Below, piece after piece: positions 1 to 5,431 of a stretch of 6,181 nucleotides of DNA. Origin of the DNA: Clostridia bacterium (GTDB lineage Bacteria > Bacillota_A > Clostridia > Peptostreptococcales > JAAYPU01). Every line of letters starts with the position of its first letter. Position 1 is the stretch's first letter. The stretch covers positions 1-6,181 of the forward strand of contig JAKSCF010000506.1 in NCBI GenBank assembly GCA_022360735.1, read 5' to 3'. The notes under the pieces are model-generated. The model was not told where the DNA came from. It ran no database searches and saw only the letters and a list, made by a program, of their open reading frames with translations. The position numbers were made by a program, and so were the translations under genes.

Positions 1-589
1 ATACACCACCAAGGATTAAGAAAGCAGCTGATGTTTCTCCAATACATCCACCAATATTACCGATTATCAAATCCGTCAATGACGGCAAAACAATACTTGG
101 GTCTTCTCCCCCTAATATCGCTAAAGGTGTAACTGTGCTCACCGCATCCGGTCCCGGAGCAACCCAATTGGTCATTTGTACCGGCCACGATGCTATAAGC
201 ATAGCACGTCCTGCAAGGGCAGGGTTCATAAAATTATGTCCCAATCCTCCAAATATTTGTTTAACAATAATAATTGCGAACATAGAACCAATAACCGGAA
301 TCCACCAAGATGCTGTAGCCGGTATATTCAAAGCCAATAATATTCCGGTAACCACTGCACTCCAATCATTTATCGTTACATGTCTCTTCATTAATTTTTG
401 ACAGACTGCTTCTGTTATAACTGCAGATACTACAGCGAAAACGAGTATCTTAACCGCGCCTAATCTAAAAAAGTAAATACTAGCAAGAATAGCAGGAATT
501 AGGGCGATAACCACATCTCTCATTACATTATCTACTGATTCATAAGACCTGATATGAGGTGACGATGATACAATCATTTTTTTATCCAT
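1..589 (-). CDS. rnfD: RnfD, Rnf complex membrane subunit (partial, C-terminus beyond window)
   Basis: Membrane subunit of the Rnf complex, which passes electrons between reduced ferredoxin and NAD+ while pumping Na+ or H+. The reading frame starts at ATG 589-587 and stays open to the window edge, giving 196 residues; family members are usually about 310-350, so over a third is missing. The N-terminus carries the SPH motif (residues 9-12 SSPH) typical of RnfD/NqrB. Hydrophobic segments are visible at about 26-41, 45-63, 77-90 and 96-110, and the family motif NPALAGRAM lies at 122-130. Residues 148-156 (DAVSTVTPL) match the region where RnfD attaches FMN through a phosphodiester bond to threonine, making Thr154 the likely acceptor; the more usual form is S-G/T-A-T, so Val153 is a variation. 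The start sits 14 nt after the rnfC stop, so the two genes are co-transcribed. Confidence 0.95.
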   Translation of the reverse strand, partial: MDKKMIVSSSPHIRSYESVDNVMRDVVIALIPAILASIYFFRLGAVKILVFAVVSAVITEAVCQKLMKRHVTINDWSAVVTGILLALNIPATASWWIPVIGSMFAIIIVKQIFGGLGHNFMNPALAGRAMLIASWPVQMTNWVAPGPDAVSTVTPLAILGGEDPSIVLPSLTDLIIGNIGGCIGETSAAFLILGGV

Positions 590-597
590 TTTCTTAA

Positions 598-605
598 CCC
601 CCTCT
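598..605 (-). promoter_or_regulatory. rnfD ribosome binding site overlapping the rnfC stop codon
   Basis: The minus strand reads AGAGGGGG followed by 8 nt and ATG. The first two bases of the site are the last two of the rnfC TAG stop (606-604), with the GAGG core immediately after. A ribosome finishing rnfC is therefore on top of the rnfD initiation site, which suggests translational coupling. The GAGGGGG core is a less than perfect match to GGAGG. Confidence 0.7.
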
Positions 606-1932
606 ACTTTTGTTGTTGCTTTCTTTTTCTTGCATTGATTTCACTTTTTGCTGCTCTAATGGTTTCTAAAAGCGGCCTTTTAGAAGGACAAACAAATGAG
701 CATGAACCACATTCAATACAGTCTAAAGCATTAATTTGTTCTGCATTCTCATACATATCTTTTAGGGCATATGCACTAAGATAAACAGGCATCAACCCAA
801 TTGGGCATATACTAACGCACTTAGCACATCTTATACAGTTGACCGGCTCAGGAAGTCTCGCATCTTCTTCTGAGAGTACTAAAATTCCTGAAGTACCTTT
901 AACACAGGGGATTTCATCAGTAAATTGAGCAAGCCCCATCATAGGACCACCCATAATCAACTTGCCTACTTCTCCATTATATCCGCCACATTGTTCTATA
1001 ATCTCTTTAAAAGATGTTCCTATTTTAATCCTTAAATTCTTTTGTTCCTTTACTGCTGATCCGGTAACAGAAGTGATTCTTTCAACTAACGGCATTCCTG
1101 TCTGAAACGCTTCACCAATTGCCGCTGCTGTCCCAACATTATTCACCACTACTTTTACTTCCATAGGTAATTTACCCGATGGTACTTCTCTTTTTGTACA
1201 TGCATAAATCAGTTGTTTTTCCGCACCTTGCGGGTACTTTACCTGTAATGGCACAACTTCTATGCCTGGTTCATCCTTTACGGCTTCTTGCATGGATTTT
1301 ATTGCATCAGGTTTATTAGATTCTATACCAATATATCCTTGCTTAACCTCTACAGCTTTCATAATTGCTTTTAATCCATATACCACTTGTCCCGGATTTT
1401 CAAGCATTAGTCTATCGTCAGCTGTCAAATAAGGTTCACATTCAGCTCCATTTAAAATAACTGTATCTATTTCTTTGTCAGGTGGTGGAGACAACTTAAC
1501 ATGCGTTGGAAAAGATGCTCCTCCCATTCCAGTTATTCCTGCTTCTCTTATAACCTTTATGATTTCTTCTTTTGAAAGTGTCTCGATATCAGGTTTTGGT
1601 TGAACACTCTCGTGAATTTCACCTTTACCATCTGATTCGATAGTAATACATACAGCTTGTCCTGTAGGCGTAAGCATTTGTTTTATTCCTTTAACTTCGC
1701 CGGAAACACTGCTGTGTATGGGTGCAGAAACAAACGCCTCTGTATTACCAATTACTTGACCAACCTTAACATTGTCACCTACTTCAACAACTGGCTGGCA
1801 CGGAGCACCGATATGCTGCTGGAGAGGGATATTTACAATTTTAGGCTCTTCAGCTTTTTCAACGGGCTTTGCTTCTGTAAAGCTTTTGCTATGAGGTGGA
1901 TGAATGCCACCTTTAAAAGTCCGCAATTCCAT
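604..1932 (-). CDS. rnfC: RnfC, NADH-side iron-sulfur subunit of the Rnf complex
   Basis: Peripheral subunit of the Rnf ferredoxin:NAD+ oxidoreductase, 442 residues. It carries NADH-linked electron transfer on the cytoplasmic face of the complex. The N-terminus has the family signature FKGGIHPPHSKS (6-17), then a lipoyl/barrel-sandwich-like segment (about 49-84). A region related to the 51-kDa subunit of complex I follows, with the glycine-rich AGITGMGGASFPTHVKL (131-147) and NGAECEPYLTADDRLM (161-176) expected for nucleotide/flavin binding. An SLBB-like segment covers about 258-315. Two CxxCxxCxxxCP motifs bind 4Fe-4S clusters: Cys366, 369, 372, 376 and Cys405, 408, 411, 415. The protein ends in a short basic tail and lacks the long C-terminal extension of many proteobacterial RnfC proteins. 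The ATG start has a strong Shine-Dalgarno AAGGAG (1940-1945) 7 nt upstream. It is the first gene of the rnf operon, with rnfD following. Confidence 0.97.
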   Translation of the reverse strand: MELRTFKGGIHPPHSKSFTEAKPVEKAEEPKIVNIPLQQHIGAPCQPVVEVGDNVKVGQVIGNTEAFVSAPIHSSVSGEVKGIKQMLTPTGQAVCITIESDGKGEIHESVQPKPDIETLSKEEIIKVIREAGITGMGGASFPTHVKLSPPPDKEIDTVILNGAECEPYLTADDRLMLENPGQVVYGLKAIMKAVEVKQGYIGIESNKPDAIKSMQEAVKDEPGIEVVPLQVKYPQGAEKQLIYACTKREVPSGKLPMEVKVVVNNVGTAAAIGEAFQTGMPLVERITSVTGSAVKEQKNLRIKIGTSFKEIIEQCGGYNGEVGKLIMGGPMMGLAQFTDEIPCVKGTSGILVLSEEDARLPEPVNCIRCAKCVSICPIGLMPVYLSAYALKDMYENAEQINALDCIECGSCSFVCPSKRPLLETIRAAKSEINARKRKQQQK

Positions 1933-2003
1933 TTTATCACTCCTTACACAAACTAATAATTAATATATAATTCCATTAGGTAGCTGGAAAATTATAACGA
2001 TTC

Positions 2004-2033
2004 ATAATAAGTTGACTCAGTTTATTAGCGCAA
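2004..2033 (-). promoter_or_regulatory. weak sigma-A-like promoter match, nearest to rnfC
   Basis: On the minus strand TTGCGC (2033-2028) is separated by 18 nt from TATTAT (2009-2004). The -10 is good; the -35 keeps only TTG and the spacing is one over the optimum. If used, it gives a leader of about 65 nt before rnfC. In such AT-rich DNA chance matches are frequent. Confidence 0.25.
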
Positions 2034-2079
2034 TATCTATGCCAAAAAAAGTGACTGAAAATAGAGGTTTTTTATCTAA

Positions 2080-2099
2080 AAATCTTATTACTAAGATTT
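2080..2099 (-). other. AU-rich 8-bp hairpin in the rnf leader
   Basis: AAATCTTA and TAAGATTT form a perfect 8-bp inverted repeat around a 4-nt loop (GTAA on the minus strand). The stem has only one G-C pair and is therefore weak. On the minus strand it is followed by TTAGAT and then A-rich sequence, which is not a convincing terminator tail. Any role in the leader RNA is unproven. Confidence 0.3.
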
Positions 2100-2155
2100 A
2101 TTTTATAATACATAGGACAAAAAGTCTTTTTCTAAATTTTTCTTTAGCAGATATT

Positions 2156-2184
2156 AGAATACCATGATGGGTCTAAAAAATCAA
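2156..2184 (-). promoter_or_regulatory. candidate sigma-A promoter for rnfCD (proximal)
   Basis: The minus strand has TTGATT (2184-2179), a 17-nt spacer and TATTCT (2161-2156). Spacing is optimal and each box has one or two mismatches to TTGACA/TATAAT. Transcription would begin near 2149 and leave a leader of roughly 215 nt before rnfC. It is the second-best match in the region. Confidence 0.4.
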
Positions 2185-2296
2185 TACCTTGTATACAATA
2201 TACACCGCTGTATTTCTGCTTAATTTTCCCTCTTATTCACTATTTGTTTTCTTATGAAAATTATGAAGGATTTTCTTAGTATTGCATTATCTTACA

Positions 2297-2334
2297 TAGC
2301 TGGTAACCTGTATAGGAACACAGGTTACCAGCTA
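2297..2334 (-). repeat. perfect 15-bp inverted repeat with 8-nt loop (stem-loop)
   Basis: TAGCTGGTAACCTGT (2297-2311) is matched exactly by its reverse complement at 2320-2334, around an 8-nt loop (2312-2319). With seven G-C pairs it is by far the most stable structure in an otherwise AT-rich spacer. Neither strand has a T-run after it, so it is not a typical intrinsic terminator. It lies a few bases after the predicted start point of the promoter at 2348-2376, so the RNA would begin almost directly with this hairpin. It could be a 5' stabilising or regulatory element, part of a small RNA, or a protein-binding DNA palindrome; the sequence alone does not decide. Confidence 0.8.
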
Positions 2335-2347
2335 CGCTTACCTCTGA

Positions 2348-2376
2348 ATAATAACAGTTTTTAAATAGACTATCAA
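2348..2376 (-). promoter_or_regulatory. best sigma-A promoter match, probable distal rnf promoter
   Basis: The minus strand has TTGATA (2376-2371), a 17-nt spacer and TATTAT (2353-2348), close to the TTGACA/TATAAT consensus with optimal spacing. Start of transcription would fall near 2340-2344. The RNA would begin with the 15-bp stem-loop and run about 400 nt before rnfC. It could drive rnfCD directly or a separate short RNA. Confidence 0.5.
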
Positions 2377-2593
2377 TACATTGCCCTCATGTATTATGTA
2401 TATTTACCACCATAAAAAAACTAACATTCAAGTTATCTTCAATTATTAAATATATGTTTTAAGTTAAATCAAATTACAATTTTAACGCCAATTCATCATA
2501 ATTAGAAAATATTTTTAATAGTTCGCATTTATTATATACTATTTTGTAGTAATTTAATAATATATGTTGTATTTATTTATAACATTCCCAATT

Positions 2594-2602
2594 ATTATAG
2601 CA
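2594..2602 (-). promoter_or_regulatory. extended -10 promoter-like element
   Basis: The minus strand reads TGCTATAAT, a perfect extended -10 (TGnTATAAT). No clear -35 lies at the right distance, although extended -10 promoters can do without one. No gene starts soon after it on this strand, so if active it would add to the rnf leader or make an untranslated RNA. Confidence 0.25.
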
Positions 2603-2718
2603 CTTTTATCCGTTTTTTTATATTTATTAGTGATAAATAACTCAGGAAATTACATAAGTGATTCAAGTACATTCTTATTTTAATGCTAAGACAAAACATT
2701 TCACAATTGAATGCAATC

Positions 2719-2735
2719 GCTACCTAATAGGCAGC
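2719..2735 (-). terminator. short hairpin after spoVR stop, possible 3'-end structure
   Basis: The minus-strand RNA can form GCUGCC-UAUUA-GGUAGC, a 6-bp stem with one G-U pair, beginning 10 nt after the spoVR stop codon. The opposite strand would have an A-C mismatch at the wobble position, so the structure favours minus-strand RNA. There is no U-tract directly after it (GATTGCATTC follows), so termination here is doubtful. It may instead protect an RNA 3' end, or be chance. Confidence 0.3.
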
Positions 2736-2744
2736 ATATTTTTA

Positions 2745-4136
2745 TTACCTTTTAAGTTGTTGTGACTTTATGGATATTTTTCGATCTTCGTTGCATATAA
2801 TTAACTTCTTCTCTTTACCTACTACCGTTTTTAAATACACTTTGCCTCCCCAAAGGGTAGAAAGATATTTTAAGGATTCATAGGCATACGATAAATTTAA
2901 CTCCCTGCCATCATATTCATGCATCAGCGTAAGGGAATGATCTTTTTGTGACACCTCTATTACTTTTATACAAGGAATTGCGTTCATACCTATGCTGTTG
3001 GCAAGAGAGTCTCGAATGATCTTCCATCCATCCTTATCGGCTACTTCAGTGATAACATAATCCGGTCCCGGTATTATTTTGCCATATTGAAATAAATGGA
3101 GATCCTTGCACAACTCTTCTGTAAGATATCTTCGAATAAAGGACTCATCTCTTTCCAATTCACGGACTTCAAAAATTTTATCTTTTCCATATTTTTTCTC
3201 AATATCTTCAAATATTTTAAAACCTAAAAAATAAGGATTAATATTCCCTAAAAACGGTCTGATAACTTGATTATGTCTGTTTAAGAATTCTAAATGAAAG
3301 TCTTGCGGTAATTCCAATTCATTTAAAATCTTATAATGCCACCTGCTTGCCCATCCTTCATTCATCACTTTAGTCTCTATCTGAGGAATAAAATACTTTG
3401 TTTCTTCCATTACAATTTCTATAACATCCTTCTCCCATGCATCCAGCTTTCCATACTCAGCAATAAACATCATGACATCTTCTGTGGGCTCTAATGGTAA
3501 TCTATTTAGGTCCGGAAACGGCACTTCCTTTTTATTGTCCAATACACTGTCAATCTTTGTCTCCTCATAATATTTTTCAATTATTCTTTTCTTTTTTTCA
3601 TCTTCTGAAATTGTTTTCTGACCTATTACTCTTGTAGTCTGAAATCTTAACGCATGAGCAGCATTTAAAATACGTTCAACGCGTTCATATCCTATAGTTG
3701 GATCCTGAATATAGTTTCTAATCCTATTTGCATGGTTTTTGAACATTTCAATTGTAGAACCTGCATTAGTGCCTTCTACAAACAATCGGTTATTTTTAAA
3801 GAAATCATTGTGCCCAAATACATGGGCAATGGTTAAAATCTGCAGTAAGAGTGTATTATCTCTCATAAGGTACGCAATACATGGGTTCGAGTTGATGACC
3901 ATTTCATAAGGCAATCCTGTTAAATTATATTTATAAAGCATTTTTTGTTTCTCATAGGCTTTTCCATAGCTCCAATGGGGATAATGTGAAGGCATCCCAA
4001 CATAAGCTTCATAGCAAAGCATATCTTCATAACTACAGAGTTCAAATTCTTGTGGATAATAATTTAATCCTTGTTCTTTAACAATACGCTCTATCCTATC
4101 ATTCCAACTTTCTAATTGCTCTACTGTATACATCAT
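2745..4136 (-). CDS. spoVR: SpoVR family protein
   Basis: A 463-residue SpoVR/YcgB family protein, close to the about 468 residues of B. subtilis SpoVR, which is linked to formation of the spore cortex; the biochemical activity is not established. Diagnostic segments are YPQEFELCSYEDMLCYEAYVGMP (27-49), HYPHWSYGKAYEKQ (51-64), the near-invariant YEMVINSNPCIAYLM (77-91), IAHVFGHNDFF (103-113) and MNEGWASRWHY (258-268). His105, His109, Glu260 and His267 could form a metal site, but that is inference. No signal peptide or membrane segment is visible, so it is probably cytoplasmic. The start is ATG 4136-4134, a second ATG follows directly, and an in-frame TGA at 4142-4140 rules out anything longer. 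It begins 10 nt after yhbH with only a weak GGA upstream, consistent with translational coupling. It is the last gene of the prkA-yhbH-spoVR set. Confidence 0.95.
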   Translation of the reverse strand: MMYTVEQLESWNDRIERIVKEQGLNYYPQEFELCSYEDMLCYEAYVGMPSHYPHWSYGKAYEKQKMLYKYNLTGLPYEMVINSNPCIAYLMRDNTLLLQILTIAHVFGHNDFFKNNRLFVEGTNAGSTIEMFKNHANRIRNYIQDPTIGYERVERILNAAHALRFQTTRVIGQKTISEDEKKKRIIEKYYEETKIDSVLDNKKEVPFPDLNRLPLEPTEDVMMFIAEYGKLDAWEKDVIEIVMEETKYFIPQIETKVMNEGWASRWHYKILNELELPQDFHLEFLNRHNQVIRPFLGNINPYFLGFKIFEDIEKKYGKDKIFEVRELERDESFIRRYLTEELCKDLHLFQYGKIIPGPDYVITEVADKDGWKIIRDSLANSIGMNAIPCIKVIEVSQKDHSLTLMHEYDGRELNLSYAYESLKYLSTLWGGKVYLKTVVGKEKKLIICNEDRKISIKSQQLKR

Positions 4137-4146
4137 AAATCATACA

Positions 4147-5322
4147 TTATTCCATGGACTCTTTTTCCAATAGTTTTGTGAGAGCTGGAATAATATCCTC
4201 CTTTTTCGATATCGTTGCAATTGAAAAATTTGAATACTTTACTTTCGATTGTAATTGATTTCGTATATTACTGGGAGACGTATACCCCCCTGCCTTAATC
4301 TCTCCATATCCAAAAAGATTACATGTCTTACATAGTTCATTGGCAAGTTCAATAGCTCTTGCATTGTCTTCTGTCCAATTATCGCCGTCACTGCAGTGAA
4401 ATGCATATATGTTCCATATTTCAGGACTATATCTTTCTTCAATAATTTCCAACGCTTTCGCATACCCGCTGCTAATATACGTTCCCCCCGATTCCCCTCT
4501 ATGAAAAAAATCCTTTTCATTGACTTCTTTGGCTACTGTCGTATGTGCAACAAAAACAATATCCACATTAACATATTTTAGTTTAATAAATTGATATAGA
4601 AGAAAATAAAAACTTCTCGCAAGATACTTCTTTGTCATATCCATAGAACCGGAGGTATCCATAATACAAATAATAACTGCATTGGACTCTCTTCGTACAT
4701 CTTCTCTTAATCGATAATACCGCAAATCATCTTCTTTAAAGGGAAACCGCTTTTTCTCTTCATCCGGATTACCGGCATCATGCTGTTTATTTCTCTCATA
4801 AGCTTTTTTTCTTTTGATTCTTTCAATCATAGATCTTTTTTTTGCTAAACGCGGTTGAATCCCTTTTCTTTGGTAACCCAATCTCTTGGAAGTTTTCTCC
4901 GATTCTATTTCGCTGAATTTCTTTCGATCCATATAAGGTAAATCTAAATCTTTAAACAAATAATTGATGAGCTCTTCAATGGTAACTTCGATTTCATAAA
5001 TATCTTCTCCTTCTTGATTTCCCGCTTGCCCTGTACCATCCTGCTCTTGCATATCATCACTGCCAACCTTATCGCCTCGTTTTTCTTCTCCTGTTCCGGA
5101 TCCTGTCCCTGATTTATTCTTGCCATATATAAACTGATACTCTTTAATACCCTTTATTGGAATTTTGACTTTTTTATTTTTGTTTTGTCCGATTATACTT
5201 TCTTCAGCAATGATATCTCCAATATTTTTTTTGATTGCATCTTCTACCAATTCTCTATGTCTTCTTTTATCCTCACCGGCTCGATCTCTTCCCAAACTAT
5301 CAAATTCTCTAAATATAGCCAT
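4147..5322 (-). CDS. yhbH: YhbH/YeaH family protein (DUF444, VWA-like domain)
   Basis: A 391-residue member of the YhbH/YeaH (DUF444) family, which travels with the PrkA kinase and SpoVR and is implicated in sporulation in Bacillus and in starvation response in enterobacteria (YeaH). The N-terminus MAIFREFDSLGRDRAGEDKRRH is charged, with the typical GRDR motif. Residues 70-107 form a Gly/Glu/Asp/Gln-rich, probably disordered linker, followed by a basic segment (about 132-179). A von Willebrand A-like domain begins near 213 with MDTSGSM (221-227). Its MIDAS metal-ion residues are all present: Asp222, Ser224, Ser226, then Thr281 in GGTYISSG and Asp312 in CSDGDNW. It probably acts as a metal-dependent protein-binding partner in the cytoplasm. 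The ATG at 5322 is chosen over an in-frame TTG at 5340 because the Shine-Dalgarno lies between them. spoVR follows after 10 nt; prkA precedes by 109 nt. Confidence 0.95.
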   Translation of the reverse strand: MAIFREFDSLGRDRAGEDKRRHRELVEDAIKKNIGDIIAEESIIGQNKNKKVKIPIKGIKEYQFIYGKNKSGTGSGTGEEKRGDKVGSDDMQEQDGTGQAGNQEGEDIYEIEVTIEELINYLFKDLDLPYMDRKKFSEIESEKTSKRLGYQRKGIQPRLAKKRSMIERIKRKKAYERNKQHDAGNPDEEKKRFPFKEDDLRYYRLREDVRRESNAVIICIMDTSGSMDMTKKYLARSFYFLLYQFIKLKYVNVDIVFVAHTTVAKEVNEKDFFHRGESGGTYISSGYAKALEIIEERYSPEIWNIYAFHCSDGDNWTEDNARAIELANELCKTCNLFGYGEIKAGGYTSPSNIRNQLQSKVKYSNFSIATISKKEDIIPALTKLLEKESME

Positions 5323-5327
5323 ATTCC

Positions 5328-5334
5328 CACTCCT
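5328..5334 (-). promoter_or_regulatory. yhbH ribosome binding site that fixes the start
   Basis: The minus strand reads AGGAGTG, with the AGGAG core 7 nt before ATG 5322-5320. It lies inside the six-residue extension that a TTG start at 5340 would add, so translation should begin at MAIFREF, which also matches the usual family N-terminus. Confidence 0.85.
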
Positions 5335-5361
5335 AAGCAAACACTAAAATTCCCTATACGT

Positions 5362-5400
5362 TATAAAACACGAGGGCAGACACATTGTAGTGTACTACCC
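5362..5400 (-). terminator. hairpin with U-rich tail between prkA and yhbH (attenuator-like)
   Basis: Starting 31 nt after the prkA stop, the minus-strand RNA can fold GGGUAG, a bulged U, ACAC, loop UACAAU, GUGU, CUGCCC. This is a 6-bp stem with one U-G pair stacked on a 4-bp stem. It is followed by UCGUGUUUUAU, an imperfect U-tract. On the plus strand the wobble becomes a C-A mismatch, so the structure favours the sense RNA. It could be a leaky terminator or processing site that lowers yhbH-spoVR relative to prkA. It could also be a true end if yhbH has its own promoter, though none was convincing in the gap. Confidence 0.45.
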
Positions 5401-5431
5401 TTCAAATCATTGTTTCATTATTCTAAATGTC

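Larger units (their letters stand above)
1933..2744. other. 812-nt non-coding region between spoVR and rnfC
   Basis: No convincing protein gene was found on either strand; the sequence is very AT-rich and stop-dense. Because both flanking genes run leftward, it should contain the 3' end of the spoVR transcript and the promoter and leader of rnfCD. Elements seen inside are a hairpin just after the spoVR stop, an extended -10-like sequence (2594-2602), a strong promoter match followed by a perfect 15-bp stem-loop (2296-2376), a second promoter match (2156-2184), a weak AU-rich hairpin (2080-2099) and a third weak promoter match (2004-2033). No riboswitch class was recognised by eye. Confidence 0.75.

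Noticed and set aside
135..401. Plus-strand open frame of 88 codons opposite rnfD
   Set aside because: Antisense to a clear rnfD frame, no family resemblance and no ribosome binding site.
1657..1956. Plus-strand open frame of 99 codons opposite the start of rnfC
   Set aside because: Antisense shadow of the conserved RnfC N-terminal region.
2254..2364. Plus-strand 36-codon ORF (starts MKIMKDFLSIALSYIAG) running through the 15-bp stem-loop
   Set aside because: No Shine-Dalgarno precedes either ATG (upstream is pyrimidine-rich), no plus-strand promoter is evident, and much of its sequence is fixed by the inverted repeat.
2407..2437. Minus-strand T7 run preceded by a 4-bp AU-rich stem, as a terminator for spoVR
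   Set aside because: The stem (UAAC/GUUA) is too short and weak to be a convincing intrinsic terminator; the T-run fits general AT-richness.
2691..2706. Rex-like operator half-site (TTTCACAA) near the end of spoVR
   Set aside because: Only one half matches the Rex palindrome, and it lies about 760 nt from rnfC and away from the best promoters.
4239..4520. Minus-strand 93-codon frame inside yhbH
   Set aside because: Out-of-frame shadow of the VWA-like domain of YhbH, which is clearly the coding frame.
5323..5340. Six-residue N-terminal extension of YhbH from TTG 5340
   Set aside because: The AGGAG ribosome binding site lies within this stretch and the family N-terminus begins at MAIFREF.
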